Assembly: GCA_015490195.1 (NCBI GenBank)
Contig: WFYG01000008.1
Span: 124,001 to 188,000 of the forward strand
Source: Thermovibrio sp.
GTDB taxonomy: Bacteria > Aquificota > Aquificia > Desulfurobacteriales > Desulfurobacteriaceae
Direction: 5' to 3'
DNA: 64,000 nt
In this document: piece by piece, positions 46,104 to 55,290 of the stretch
Layout: every line of letters begins with the position of its first letter
Numbering within the stretch: position 1 is the stretch's first letter
The notes under the pieces: generated by a model
The model's database searches: none
Seen by the model: only the letters and a program-made list of their open reading frames with translations
Told to the model about the DNA's origin: nothing
Position numbers and translations under genes: made by a program

Positions 46104-47126
46104 ATGCGAAATTTAAGTTTCCTAAAGCTACCCAGAGCTGGAATAGATACAATCATAACATTTATCCTGATACTTGCCATACTCATACTTACGCTAATCC
46201 TCTTAGGGCTACTAAGGGAGTACCTAAAAACCAAAAAACTCAAGAACTACTTTTTTAAGGAAGCCCGCGACAGAGGATTAACCGAACAGGAGGCGCAAGT
46301 TCTGTGGAACTACTCCCTTAAACTGGGAAGAGATCCCTTTCTAACACTTGAATTTAAGGCACCGTTTGAGAAAGTAGTAGACCTATACCTCAAGTTAGAC
46401 CCTAACGCAGACGAGAAGATAATACAAAATATGAGAATAAAACTGGGTTTTGACTACGTTCCTTACTTCGTTCCCCTGGTATCCACAAAAGATATAGAGC
46501 TCTTTCAACCAGCGAAGCTGTATACCGAATCAAAAGAAAGCTTTGAAGTTGCCCTGTTTGACAAAGACGAAAAGTATATGTACTGGGCTGTAATTGACAA
46601 AAAGGGTATTCCTGCAGTTAAAGGAAAGAAAGTTACAATATCTTTCGTAAGAAAAGGGGATGGAATATACAAGTTTGAAGGCATAGTGGAGGATATATAC
46701 ACTGAAAATGGAAAAACAATTCTAAAGATACCTCACACCTTTGAGTTAACAAGATATCAGAGAAGGGAGTACACCAGAGTAGAAGTTGAAATACCCGTAA
46801 AAGTAGGAATATCTACAGAAAATAAAACAGAGTGGCTAAAAGGAGAAATAGTTGACATATCAGCAGGTGGTGCGAAAGTATGCATTCCTTTAAGTGAATA
46901 CCAGCAGGAAATACAGCCAATGACGAAGTTGAATCTCAAATTCTCCCTTGCAGGAAAAGAGTTTAATCTGAAGGCTACGGTTATAAACGTTTATCCACGG
47001 AGACATACAACCTGCTATGGAGTTAAATACGAAGATATAAAACCTGAAGACCAGAAGTTTATTCACGATTTTGTTAAGAAAGAACAGCAGAAACTGGCTC
47101 AAATTCTGGTGAAAAACAAAGGATGA
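46104..47126 (+). CDS. PilZ-domain protein, YcgR-like with N-terminal membrane helix
   Basis: This is a 340-residue protein. A membrane helix at residues 13-36 is followed by a helical region, a YcgR-like N-domain, and a PilZ domain near residues 215-330. The c-di-GMP motif is visible as RYQRREYTRVEVEIPVKV and DISAGGAKVCIP. It likely senses c-di-GMP and adjusts motility. It begins the rightward flagellar set and overlaps fliJ by four bases. Confidence 0.9.
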   Translation: MRNLSFLKLPRAGIDTIITFILILAILILTLILLGLLREYLKTKKLKNYFFKEARDRGLTEQEAQVLWNYSLKLGRDPFLTLEFKAPFEKVVDLYLKLDPNADEKIIQNMRIKLGFDYVPYFVPLVSTKDIELFQPAKLYTESKESFEVALFDKDEKYMYWAVIDKKGIPAVKGKKVTISFVRKGDGIYKFEGIVEDIYTENGKTILKIPHTFELTRYQRREYTRVEVEIPVKVGISTENKTEWLKGEIVDISAGGAKVCIPLSEYQQEIQPMTKLNLKFSLAGKEFNLKATVINVYPRRHTTCYGVKYEDIKPEDQKFIHDFVKKEQQKLAQILVKNKG

Positions 47127-47530
47127 GAGGAGTTTACACTATATTAAACATGAAGAAGAAGGAAGTAGCTGCTGAAGAGAAGAAACTTAAAGAGCTTTTA
47201 ACGAAGCTTGAGAAGCTAAAAGAAGAAGAGAAAGAGTTACGCTCCAGACTGGATAAACTCAACAGCCTAAAGGTTAAAAATCCCCGAGAACTGGGGTTTA
47301 AGATTGAGATATGCAAAAATCTCCTGAAAGAGTTACAATCTATACGGGAGAATATTGAATCAGTAGTTACCACGACGGAAAAGCAGAGAGCCGTTCTAGC
47401 AAGGAAGAGAGGAGAAGTTAAAGCGTTAGAGAAGTTTATTGAGAAGAAAAAGAATGAGAAGCTGAAAAGGGAAGAGCTCCAGCTGGAGAGGTTGATATAT
47501 GAGGTTCTTAGTAGCCGTTTTAACTCTTAG
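47123..47530 (+). CDS. fliJ: Flagellar export chaperone FliJ-like
   Basis: The 135-residue protein is almost wholly coiled coil (EEKKLKELLTKLEKLKEEEKELRSRLDKLNSL), of FliJ length and between motility genes. FliJ links the export ATPase FliI to the gate FlhA. The sequence itself is low in diagnostic residues, so the call depends on place and form. It overlaps the PilZ gene (ATGA) and the next gene by 32 bases. Confidence 0.75.
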   Translation: MRGVYTILNMKKKEVAAEEKKLKELLTKLEKLKEEEKELRSRLDKLNSLKVKNPRELGFKIEICKNLLKELQSIRENIESVVTTTEKQRAVLARKRGEVKALEKFIEKKKNEKLKREELQLERLIYEVLSSRFNS

Positions 47531-47957
47531 CCTGCTGATACCCGGGGCTCTGGGACAGGAACGGGTAGAGAAGAAGGAAACAAAAAAGGAGATAGAGAAA
47601 CTGCTATCCTTAAAAAAGGAAGTTATCTCTCTCATCAAAAAGAACCAACAACTCCTGAAAAAAATAGAGGAGGAGAGAAAGAAGCTACAGAAAGAGAGAG
47701 AGGAGTTCCAGAAAGAAATTAAAGAAGAAAAGTCTGAACGATATAAAAAGCTTGCCAGGATTTTCTCTAAAATGGATCCTGAAATGGCCGGGCAGAAAAT
47801 ATCTGCGATGACGGATCCCAAAGAAGCTGCTTACATCATTTACAACATGAAAAGCAGAGTAGCCGGCGAGATTATGAATTATGTTGATCCACAGATGGTT
47901 AACAAAATAGTTAACATACTTACGAAAATTAAAGTCCCTTCCGACGGTAAATCTTAG
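47499..47957 (+). CDS. motE: MotE-like flagellar protein (MgtE N-domain)
   Basis: The 152-residue protein has a signal peptide (FLVAVLTLSLLIPGALG), a long coiled coil to about residue 90, and a C-terminal MgtE-N-like domain (RIFSKMDPEMAGQKISAMTDPKEAAYIIYNMKSRVAGEIMNYVDPQMVNKIVNIL). This is the layout of MotE, which chaperones the stator protein MotC/MotB in the periplasm. It overlaps the convergent flhB by 29 bases. Confidence 0.8.
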   Translation: MRFLVAVLTLSLLIPGALGQERVEKKETKKEIEKLLSLKKEVISLIKKNQQLLKKIEEERKKLQKEREEFQKEIKEEKSERYKKLARIFSKMDPEMAGQKISAMTDPKEAAYIIYNMKSRVAGEIMNYVDPQMVNKIVNILTKIKVPSDGKS

Positions 47958-48969
47958 CAAGAATTCTCGCTACAGCCCTGTAGAGCTCTTCCGGTATGTA
48001 ATCTCCAATTTCGCAACTCTCGTACAGCGTTCTTGCAAGTTCCGGGTTCTCCTCAACAGGCACACCGTTCTCTATAGCTACCTCTCTTATCTTTAAGGCA
48101 ACACTGTCCATCCCTTTAGCAATCACTTTAGGAGCGTGCATTTTTCCTCTTTCATACTTAAGAGCTACGGCGTAATGAGTCGGGTTTGTAATAACAACAT
48201 CAGCCTTTGGAACTTCTGCCATCATCCTCTTCATTGCAATTTCTCTCTGGCGCCGCCTTATTGCCGACTTTATAAGTGGATGCCCTTCCTGTTGTTTTCT
48301 CTCTTCCTTAATCTCCTGTTTACTCATTTTAAGGTTCTCTTCGTATTCCCAACGTCTAAACAGGTAGTCTATTCCAGCAATAGGAACGGAAAGTAATCCG
48401 AAAGTAAAGAATATAAGTATTGAGTTTTTCCCTAAAAACTCCAGCTCTTTATAAAAAGGAATAAAAGAAAGAGAGTTAAAACCTGAAAGAACGTATTTTA
48501 CGGCATAGTAACCCACAACAAAGGCAACTAATAGCTTTAAAGAACCTTTTACTGTTTCAAAAGCAGTCTTTATTGAGAAAATTCTCCGAATTCCAGAAAC
48601 AGGGTTTAAATTAGATAATTTAGGGACAAGAGGCTTAAAGGTAAGCAGGAAGCCAAACTGCATTACATTTGCCAGAATCCCTGTAAGGAACAGAAGAATA
48701 AAAATAGGAACAACTAAAACAAGAAAAACGTATGAGGAAGTAAGAATAAACATTGAAATATTAGGTGAGGTAAACTGAGAGAATACATAATAGAAATACT
48801 CTTTCAGTTTTCTGAATGTAAACGGTAAATAAAATATAAGCGATAGGGAAATTACAATAAGCGAGACTGCAACAGGAACATCCTGACTCTTAAGAACCTG
48901 TCCTTCTTCTCTTGCCTTCTGGCGTCTTCGCGGGGTTGCCTTTTCGGTTTTAGAGGGATCTTTAGCCAT
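47929..48969 (-). CDS. flhB: Flagellar export switch protein FlhB
   Basis: The 346-residue protein has a charged N-terminus (KTEKATPRRRQKAREEGQV), four membrane helices to about residue 210, and a cytoplasmic domain containing VITNPTHYAVALKY. That holds the NPTH autocleavage site controlling the switch from hook to filament export. It is the last gene in view of the leftward flagellar operon. Confidence 0.97.
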   Translation of the reverse strand: MAKDPSKTEKATPRRRQKAREEGQVLKSQDVPVAVSLIVISLSLIFYLPFTFRKLKEYFYYVFSQFTSPNISMFILTSSYVFLVLVVPIFILLFLTGILANVMQFGFLLTFKPLVPKLSNLNPVSGIRRIFSIKTAFETVKGSLKLLVAFVVGYYAVKYVLSGFNSLSFIPFYKELEFLGKNSILIFFTFGLLSVPIAGIDYLFRRWEYEENLKMSKQEIKEERKQQEGHPLIKSAIRRRQREIAMKRMMAEVPKADVVITNPTHYAVALKYERGKMHAPKVIAKGMDSVALKIREVAIENGVPVEENPELARTLYESCEIGDYIPEELYRAVARILAKIYRRKGL

Positions 48970-49752
48970 TTATCCTCCTAACATTTTAAAAACCAGAAGG
49001 AATTCCTCTATAAACCGTTCTACGAGTCCTTGCGAGAAGAGAACTACTGACGAGAAACCAACTGCAAGGAGAAAAAGTCCAACAAAGAGTTGAACTGGTA
49101 GACCAACTATAAAGACATTAATCTGGGGAATGAGTCTGTTTATTAGAGCAAGTGACAGATTGGTTATAAAGAGGGCAACAAGGAAAGGAAAGGCCATTTT
49201 AAAGGATAAGAAGAAGAGGAGATCTCCCTCTTTCAGGAAAATCCTGAAAATGGGTTCTGAAAGTGAAAAGGAACCGATAGGAACAACCTTAAAGCTTTCA
49301 AAGAGAGCACCTATAAAAATTCTATCTCCTCCGGTAGCGAAGAATACTCCGTAAAAGATTAAGATGAAGAAACGCCCAAGAACTGAGACCATTCCAAAAG
49401 TTGGATCAAACATGTTGGCAACAGTAAGTCCCATCATGTAAGAGATTAGTTCAGCTGCATAAATGGATATGCTGTAGAAAATGAGAGCTACTAAAGACAG
49501 AAAAAAACCGGTCATCGCTTCTTTCAAAACGAGAAGAAACAGCTTTACAGTAGAAATGTGAGTAAGGTCTACACTTCCGTTAACGTAAGGAAGCAGGTAA
49601 ACTGATAGAGCCAAAACCAGGAGAACCTTTACGTTACCAGGCAAAAAGGGGGTTGACATAAAAGGAAACGCGAGAAAAAAAGAAGAAAGTCTAACAAGAA
49701 TGAGGAGGAATAAACCGAAATTAGCAGAAATGTAGTTTATAAACTCATTCAT
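48970..49752 (-). CDS. fliR: Flagellar export gate protein FliR
   Basis: The 260-residue protein has about six membrane helices with the FliR segments LILVRLSSFFLAFPFMST, MMGLTVANMFDPTFG and NVFIVGLPVQLFVGL. It forms the export gate with FliP and FliQ. It overlaps fliQ by four bases and precedes flhB directly. Confidence 0.95.
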   Translation of the reverse strand: MNEFINYISANFGLFLLILVRLSSFFLAFPFMSTPFLPGNVKVLLVLALSVYLLPYVNGSVDLTHISTVKLFLLVLKEAMTGFFLSLVALIFYSISIYAAELISYMMGLTVANMFDPTFGMVSVLGRFFILIFYGVFFATGGDRIFIGALFESFKVVPIGSFSLSEPIFRIFLKEGDLLFFLSFKMAFPFLVALFITNLSLALINRLIPQINVFIVGLPVQLFVGLFLLAVGFSSVVLFSQGLVERFIEEFLLVFKMLGG

Positions 49753-50018
49753 CTTACCATTTGCAGCAGGTAATGAAAGTTTTCCTTTGTGTATTCAAGT
49801 AGTTTCATAAACATCCATCCACCGAATACAAAGATAGAAACAAGAGCAGCCAGTATTTTTGGTATAAAGGTAAGGGTCATTTCGTGTATCTGGGTAGCTG
49901 CCTGGAATATACTTACAACGATACCTACAATAAATGTAATTATTAGAACCGGAGCTCCCACTATAAGAGCAACTTCAAGCATTTTCTGTCCTAAGAATAT
50001 AACCTGGTCAACCGTCAT
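49749..50018 (-). CDS. fliQ: Flagellar export gate protein FliQ
   Basis: The 89-residue protein has two membrane helices and the family core MLEVALIVGAPVLIITFIVGIVVSIFQAATQIHEMTLTFIPKI. It overlaps fliP and fliR by four bases each. Confidence 0.96.
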   Translation of the reverse strand: MTVDQVIFLGQKMLEVALIVGAPVLIITFIVGIVVSIFQAATQIHEMTLTFIPKILAALVSIFVFGGWMFMKLLEYTKENFHYLLQMVR

Positions 50019-50731
50019 CTGTAACTCAGCAGAATTGATTTAATAAGAAGTTCCCATCCACCAGAAACTACGAAGAGAATCAGTTTAAAGGGAAGAGAAA
50101 GCATCATAGGAGGAATCATCATCATACCCATAGACATCAGAATACTGGCAACCAGAAGATCTATAACGATAAAGGGAAGGTAAATGACGAACACAAACTC
50201 AAAGGCTGTTTTAATTTCACTAACCATAAAGGCAGGAATTAAAGTAACCATTGATACTTCTTCTGGTGAACGGGGCTTTTCTCCTCTTATGTCAAGAAAA
50301 AGCTTTAGATCCTCTTTTCTCGTATTCTTCAGCATAAACTCCTTTAAGGGAACAACTGCCCGCTCAACGGCTTCTACATCTGTTAGTTTCCCTTTTAAGT
50401 AAGGCTGAAGAGCTATCTGGTTTATCTTCTCAAACGTTGGAGCCATAGTGAAAAGGGTAAGGAAGAGAGAGAGGGCTATAACGACCTGGTTAGGAGGAGT
50501 CTGGGGGGTTCCAAGGGCGTGGCGAAGGAGAGAGAGGATTATGACGATTCTTGTGAAGCTTGTAACTGTTATCAGTATAGAAGGAGCTATTGCAAGTACC
50601 GTTATGAGAAAGAGAATTTTGAGGGTAATATCTACGTGGCCGAGAGCTCCGGCAATATCTGAAAAGGTTTGTCCGTAAGAGTTAACCGGCAGAAGTATCA
50701 ATACTGGAAGGATCGGCAGTCTCTTTTTCAT
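50015..50731 (-). CDS. fliP: Flagellar export gate protein FliP
   Basis: This is a 238-residue protein with a signal-like N-terminus. The conserved FliP segments are visible: ITVTSFTRIVIILSLLRHALGTPQTPPNQVVIALSLFLTLFTMAP and a C-terminal FIVIDLLVASILMSMGMMMIPP. It assembles the export channel core. It overlaps fliO by 50 bases. Confidence 0.97.
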   Translation of the reverse strand: MKKRLPILPVLILLPVNSYGQTFSDIAGALGHVDITLKILFLITVLAIAPSILITVTSFTRIVIILSLLRHALGTPQTPPNQVVIALSLFLTLFTMAPTFEKINQIALQPYLKGKLTDVEAVERAVVPLKEFMLKNTRKEDLKLFLDIRGEKPRSPEEVSMVTLIPAFMVSEIKTAFEFVFVIYLPFIVIDLLVASILMSMGMMMIPPMMLSLPFKLILFVVSGGWELLIKSILLSYR

Positions 50732-50981
50732 CTTTCCACTCTCTCAGAACTTTAAGCTCGCCTTTTGAGTAACAGCAGAGAAAAGTTGTGTCTCTCACTT
50801 TAAAGAGGAGGAGGGAACCTTCCCTGTCCAGGGGATACCTGTCAACGACTTTTATCTCTCTGCCCGTCCGTTTTACAGTTCCAAGGTTAAACTTCAAAAC
50901 GACAAAGTAAAGTACCAAAAGTAGGAGTATCAAAACAGCAGAATTTAACAGAAACTTCAGAGCTTCTTCAGACAAGGTCAA
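50682..50981 (-). CDS. fliO: Flagellar protein FliO
   Basis: The 99-residue protein has one membrane helix (LNSAVLILLLLVLYFVVLKF) followed by a short soluble SH3-like part (GREIKVVDRYPLDREGSLLLFKVRDTTFLCCYSKGEL), as in FliO, which helps FliP assemble. The position between fliN and fliP supports it. Confidence 0.85.
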   Translation of the reverse strand: MTLSEEALKFLLNSAVLILLLLVLYFVVLKFNLGTVKRTGREIKVVDRYPLDREGSLLLFKVRDTTFLCCYSKGELKVLREWKDEKETADPSSIDTSAG

Positions 50982-51198
50982 CCAACCTCAGGCTTATCTT
51001 GTTGTTTATGACGATAATCTCTCCTATACCGAAAGTCTGGTCGTTGAGCTTTACGTCAAGGTAGTCTTCCAGTTTTTTATCAAAAACTATTAAGTCTCCC
51101 TCTTTCAGCTTTAGAACTTTAGAGAGGGGGAGCTCCTTGCTCCCCAGAACAAGCGATACCTTTAACTTTATATCCCCAAACTTTTTAAGCTCTTCCAT
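50968..51198 (-). CDS. fliN: Short FliN-type C-ring protein (SpoA domain only)
   Basis: From ATG 51198, just after the fliL stop, the protein has 76 residues. It consists only of the SpoA fold: GDIKLKVSLVLGSKELPLSKVLKLKEGDLIVFDKKLEDYLDVKLNDQTFGIGEIIVINNKISLRLVDLV. FliN normally carries about 30-60 more N-terminal residues. A longer in-frame start at 51267 would overlap fliL and looks non-coding. It belongs to the switch complex; fliM and fliG are not in this operon. Confidence 0.88.
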   Translation of the reverse strand: MEELKKFGDIKLKVSLVLGSKELPLSKVLKLKEGDLIVFDKKLEDYLDVKLNDQTFGIGEIIVINNKISLRLVDLV

Positions 51199-51199
51199 C

Positions 51200-51715
51200 T
51201 TAACCTGTCTGAATGATAAATTCTGTAAAGTAAACGTTTTTAACTCCCCCAAGGGGAAGAATTGCATTAACTCTCTTGGCTATCTCTTCCTTGAGGAATT
51301 CTATTCCTTCGGGGGTTCTTATGTCGGAGCTCCTCTTCGTAAGAAGAAGGGTTGTGATAGCATCTTTTATCTCGGGAAGCCTCTTCTGAGCTTCCTGTTC
51401 AACCTTCTGATCCTTAAGCTCTAAAACGATAGAAACCTTCAAGTATCTATCAATATCAGGATCGGCAAGATTTACAACAAATGTTCCAAGGTCAAACATA
51501 ACTCCAACGTTTTCCGTAGCCTTTATCTCTTCAATAATCCTCTCTGCCTGTTTCTCCTTACTCTCAGCAGCCTTTTTCTTATCAAGTACCAGAAACTTGT
51601 ATGCCGCCCCACCACCAGCTGCAGCTATTAAGACAACAAGGAGCAGGAGGATCAGCTTCTTCTTACCGCCTCCCTTCTCCTCCTGCTCCTGATTTACCTT
51701 TTCCTCCTCAGCCAT
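51200..51715 (-). CDS. fliL: Flagellar basal body protein FliL
   Basis: The 171-residue protein has a charged N-terminus, a membrane helix (KLILLLLVVLIAAAGGGAAY) and a periplasmic domain with FDLGTFVVNLADPDIDRYLKVSIVLELKD, typical of FliL. A final KNVYFTEFIIQ is also usual. FliL surrounds the stator units and affects torque. Confidence 0.93.
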   Translation of the reverse strand: MAEEEKVNQEQEEKGGGKKKLILLLLVVLIAAAGGGAAYKFLVLDKKKAAESKEKQAERIIEEIKATENVGVMFDLGTFVVNLADPDIDRYLKVSIVLELKDQKVEQEAQKRLPEIKDAITTLLLTKRSSDIRTPEGIEFLKEEIAKRVNAILPLGGVKNVYFTEFIIQTG

Positions 51716-51718
51716 CTA

Positions 51719-53341
51719 CTACCTCTTGATGTTCATAGTTTCCTGAAGTATCTGGTCGTCTGTAGTAATAACTCTGGCGTTAGCCTGGTATGAACGCTGA
51801 GCCGTTATTAACTTAATAAACTCGTTGGCAATATCTACGTTAGACATTTCAAGCATGCCGCTTCTAACTTTTGAGATCACTCCTCCCGGCATAATAACCG
51901 GAGTGTAGGTCTGCATGTTTGGTACATACAGCCAGCTACCCTTCCTTACCAACATCTCTTTGTCTTTAAAGGTAGCAATAGCAAGCCTTGCTATGTCCTG
52001 AACCTTACTGTTTGTATAAGAAGCTTTAATAGTTCCGTCTTCAGCAACTGAGATAGACATTAAATCTCCTTTGCTGTTACCGTCCTGCTCGGCGTAGAAC
52101 ATAAAGTCTGCTGCAAGCTGTTTTAAACCGAGAATGTTGTAAGAAAGGGTTATAGGAGCAGCTCCGTTGTCAAGGTTCACAGGATCGGTTACTATCCGTT
52201 TGGGATCAAGAGAATTGGTAGATTCGCTCGTATCGTAGGTCTGATAGGCAGAAACGTCTATACTATCCTGTGTTCCGTTACCCGCAAGCTCAGAGATATA
52301 GACCTTCCCGTTTGAGTAATCAACAGTTCCCCTGATGTCTCCCGTATCTTTATCAATAAGCTGTCCCTTTCCGTTATCTATAAGAGTTCTTGTTACACTA
52401 CCTACAGAGTAAGTTATCTCCTGAATACTTCCCGGAACTATAGGTGTGTTTTGAATGTAGAACACACCGTTGTCGGAGGTATCTTCGGTGTCTGTTTCCG
52501 TTCCCTGATCCGTTATAGCACCATACCCCTTAATGGCCGTATCGTCTATGGTTCCGTCGGTTTTGAACTTCAATTTCAAGAAAGCGTAGTTGTTTCCATC
52601 TTTTGGTATTTCTACAGGTTTTCCGTCAATCATTGAAAAGACGAGCCAGTAGGCCTCTCCGTTGTCCTCTTTGTGGATGAAGTAGTACTCCAGGTTGTGA
52701 GGATTGCCAAGGGAATCGTAGATAGTTACGCTATTTACATAGTTATAAGTGTCGGAGTTTGCAGGGTTAAATATTGATTCATCAACGTCTGCCGTGTTCG
52801 GGTTATCAACTATAAAATTCGCTCTGGAGTCAAGGTTACTCGGGTCTTTAAAAGCAACGTAAGAAGTCGCCTTTGGATCCATACTCATGGGAATCTGAAT
52901 ATTCCCGATAGCTCCGGCCAGATTGCCGTTCTCGTCAAGCATCCACCCCTGAACTTTCATACCAAGCATGTTAACGAGGTTTCCGTCGGCGTCTAAGCGA
53001 AACTGTCCGTTCCTGGTATAGTAAGTTACTCCGCTTCTATCCTTAACCATGAAGAAACCTTCACCGTCTAATGCAAGGTCAAGAGGGTTGTTTGTATTCA
53101 TAAAAGTTCCCTGACTGAAGTCTTTTACAGTAGCTCCTATGAAGGTTCCGCCGCCTATTTCCTGATTAACGGGAGCTCCGTTTTTAAAGGTTGTCATACT
53201 CCTGGCAAGAAGATCTTCAAAAACGGCATTTTCTGCCTTGTAGCCGATTGTGTTAACGTTTGCAATATTGTCAGAGATTACAGAAAGCCACTCTTTGTCT
53301 GCCGAAAGTCCCGTAAAAGCAGTGTAAAAGGACTGAAGCAT
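51719..53341 (-). CDS. flgE: Flagellar hook protein FlgE
   Basis: The 540-residue protein has the N-terminal rod/hook motif (LSVISDNIANVNTIGYKAENAVFEDLL), a D0-D1 region with TYYTRNGQFRLDADGNLVNMLGMKVQGW, a variable middle (residues 190-400), and a C-terminal coiled coil (SNVDIANEFIKLITAQRSYQANARVITTDDQILQE). It forms the hook. The length is above the usual 400, owing to extra middle domains. Confidence 0.95.
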   Translation of the reverse strand: MLQSFYTAFTGLSADKEWLSVISDNIANVNTIGYKAENAVFEDLLARSMTTFKNGAPVNQEIGGGTFIGATVKDFSQGTFMNTNNPLDLALDGEGFFMVKDRSGVTYYTRNGQFRLDADGNLVNMLGMKVQGWMLDENGNLAGAIGNIQIPMSMDPKATSYVAFKDPSNLDSRANFIVDNPNTADVDESIFNPANSDTYNYVNSVTIYDSLGNPHNLEYYFIHKEDNGEAYWLVFSMIDGKPVEIPKDGNNYAFLKLKFKTDGTIDDTAIKGYGAITDQGTETDTEDTSDNGVFYIQNTPIVPGSIQEITYSVGSVTRTLIDNGKGQLIDKDTGDIRGTVDYSNGKVYISELAGNGTQDSIDVSAYQTYDTSESTNSLDPKRIVTDPVNLDNGAAPITLSYNILGLKQLAADFMFYAEQDGNSKGDLMSISVAEDGTIKASYTNSKVQDIARLAIATFKDKEMLVRKGSWLYVPNMQTYTPVIMPGGVISKVRSGMLEMSNVDIANEFIKLITAQRSYQANARVITTDDQILQETMNIKR

Positions 53342-53342
53342 C

Positions 53343-53990
53343 TTACCCTCCTATACCAATTACATTTTCAAAAGGTATCTGAGTTTGAGAAGTAATCAGA
53401 TATATACCGTCGTCCTGCTTTCTAATGCCTTCAACCTGTGCAAAGCTTTCAATTTCCACGTTTACAGGATTTCCATCGCTATCTTTTGCAGAAATGGAAA
53501 CCTTATAATAGCCATTGGGAAGAGCAGGGTTATTTATTTCAACAGGATAACTTCCAGCAGACAGATTCGTAAACGTTTTTGTCTCAACTACGTTTCCTTC
53601 CAGGTCTTTTACGGCAACTTCAACATAAGCAGCCGGATCCTTCAGTTTGAAGTAGAACTTACCTTCTCCGTTGCTTACGTAAGTTTCGCTACCTTTGTAT
53701 AGAACTTCTTTACCTATAAAGGAGGTTGCGTAGAAAAGCTCTGCCGACTTAAGGGAACTTTTCAGCTCGTTAACGTTGTCCTCAAAATTGTCAAGGACTT
53801 CCATCTCTGTCAGCTTTACCGAGTTGTTAATAAAGTCACTTATATTTTCCGCCTGTAGAGGATCCTGCCACTGAAGAGTAGCAAGCAGGACTTTTAAAAA
53901 CTGCTGTTTATCCATTTTTGAATTATCGTAATCGGGACCTACAACTTTAACTTGTGAGTCATTATTCAAGAAGATGCCATCCACAGCCAT
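53343..53990 (-). CDS. flgD: Flagellar hook cap protein FlgD
   Basis: The 215-residue protein has the FlgD N-terminal signature MDKQQFLKVLLATLQWQDPLQAENISDFINNSVKLTEMEVLDN and an Ig-like region (YVEVAVKDLEGNVVETKTF, LPNGYYKVSISAKDSDGNPVNVE). It caps the growing hook. It overlaps fliI by 29 bases. Confidence 0.95.
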   Translation of the reverse strand: MAVDGIFLNNDSQVKVVGPDYDNSKMDKQQFLKVLLATLQWQDPLQAENISDFINNSVKLTEMEVLDNFEDNVNELKSSLKSAELFYATSFIGKEVLYKGSETYVSNGEGKFYFKLKDPAAYVEVAVKDLEGNVVETKTFTNLSAGSYPVEINNPALPNGYYKVSISAKDSDGNPVNVEIESFAQVEGIRKQDDGIYLITSQTQIPFENVIGIGG

Positions 53991-55290
53991 AGCGCTCTCC
54001 CTCCTTTAGTATAGAGTCTATCAAATCCTCCAGTTGAGAGAGGGATTCTTTAAAAGAGATCCTCTCTTCAATCCCCTGTCTTATAAACTCTTCCAGTTTT
54101 CTGTGAGCGTATATGGAGAGATCAACAACCGGGGAAGACCCTTCCTTGTATAGCCCAAGCTGCAGAAGTTCTTTGTTCTCTCTGTATATGCTTTCAAGCT
54201 TAAATATTAAAGACTGTTTTCTCAGTACTCCCTCCGGCAACAGCTGGGGAGCAAGACGACTAACGCTTTTAAGCACGTCAACTGCAGGAAAGAGCCTTCT
54301 ATTGGCCATCTCCCTTGAAAGAACGATATGACCGTCCAGCAGACCTACAGAGGCGTCTGCAATTGGATCAAGGGAAATGTCATCTCCCTCTACAAGAACG
54401 GTAAATATGCCTGTTATACTGCTCCCTCCAGAGAACTTTCCAGCCCTCTCTACCAGACGAGCAAGAGCTGAAAAGACGGAAGGGGTGTATCCTTTTGACG
54501 TAGGAGGTTCCCCAACAGACAGACCTATCTCCCTCTGCGCCATGGCAAAACGGGTAAGCGAATCAAAAAGGAGAAGAACGTCTTTCCCACGGGAGGAGAA
54601 ATACTCTGCAACAGCAAAAGCCGTGTAAGCAGCTCTTATCTTAGCAAGAGGTGGCATGTCCGACGTAGCCACAACAACTACTGAACGCTCAAGTCCTTCC
54701 TTTCCCAGACAGTCTTCAAGAAACTCCTTAACTTCTCTCCCCCTTTCCCCTATCAATGCCAGAACGTTTACATCGGCAGAGGTATAACGAGCTATCATTC
54801 CAAGTAGTGTGCTCTTGCCGACTCCCGCTCCGGCAAATATTCCAACCTTTTGCCCTTTTCCAACGGTTAGAAGACTGTTTATAACTCTGATACCGAGATC
54901 AAGAGGTTCCTTTATCCTTTCTCTCTCTAAAGGATTAACAGGGGAAGGCTTTATAGGAACAAAATCTGTTGGATTAAATTCCTTTTCATTTAGAACGTTG
55001 CCGAAAGGATCAATTACGGCTCCGAGAATTGAGTTCCCAACGGGAAGTTTCAATCCAGAAATACGTGCCTCTACTTCTGAACCGAGGGTTATTCCGCAGG
55101 TATCGTCGTAAGCCATAAGGAGAGTTTTCCCTTCCTTAAAGCCAACAACTTCTGCTTCAATCAAACCGTTTACCGTACAGACGTCGCCAATGTGAACTTC
55201 CGGGAGTTTTGCTTCTATTATTGCTCCTTTAACTCCTAATACTTTCCCTCTGACCCTATACCTGGGTAGCCTTTTTAGCCTCTCTTTCAA
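53962..55290 (-). CDS. fliI: Flagellum-specific ATPase FliI
   Basis: The 442-residue protein has a Walker A in GIFAGAGVGKSTLLGMIAR, VNVLALIGERGREVKEF, and a Walker B in DVLLLFDSLTRFAMAQREI with GEPPTSKGYTPSVF. It is the export ATPase hexamer. It overlaps fliH by 35 bases. Confidence 0.97.
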   Translation of the reverse strand: MKERLKRLPRYRVRGKVLGVKGAIIEAKLPEVHIGDVCTVNGLIEAEVVGFKEGKTLLMAYDDTCGITLGSEVEARISGLKLPVGNSILGAVIDPFGNVLNEKEFNPTDFVPIKPSPVNPLERERIKEPLDLGIRVINSLLTVGKGQKVGIFAGAGVGKSTLLGMIARYTSADVNVLALIGERGREVKEFLEDCLGKEGLERSVVVVATSDMPPLAKIRAAYTAFAVAEYFSSRGKDVLLLFDSLTRFAMAQREIGLSVGEPPTSKGYTPSVFSALARLVERAGKFSGGSSITGIFTVLVEGDDISLDPIADASVGLLDGHIVLSREMANRRLFPAVDVLKSVSRLAPQLLPEGVLRKQSLIFKLESIYRENKELLQLGLYKEGSSPVVDLSIYAHRKLEEFIRQGIEERISFKESLSQLEDLIDSILKEGERYGCGWHLLE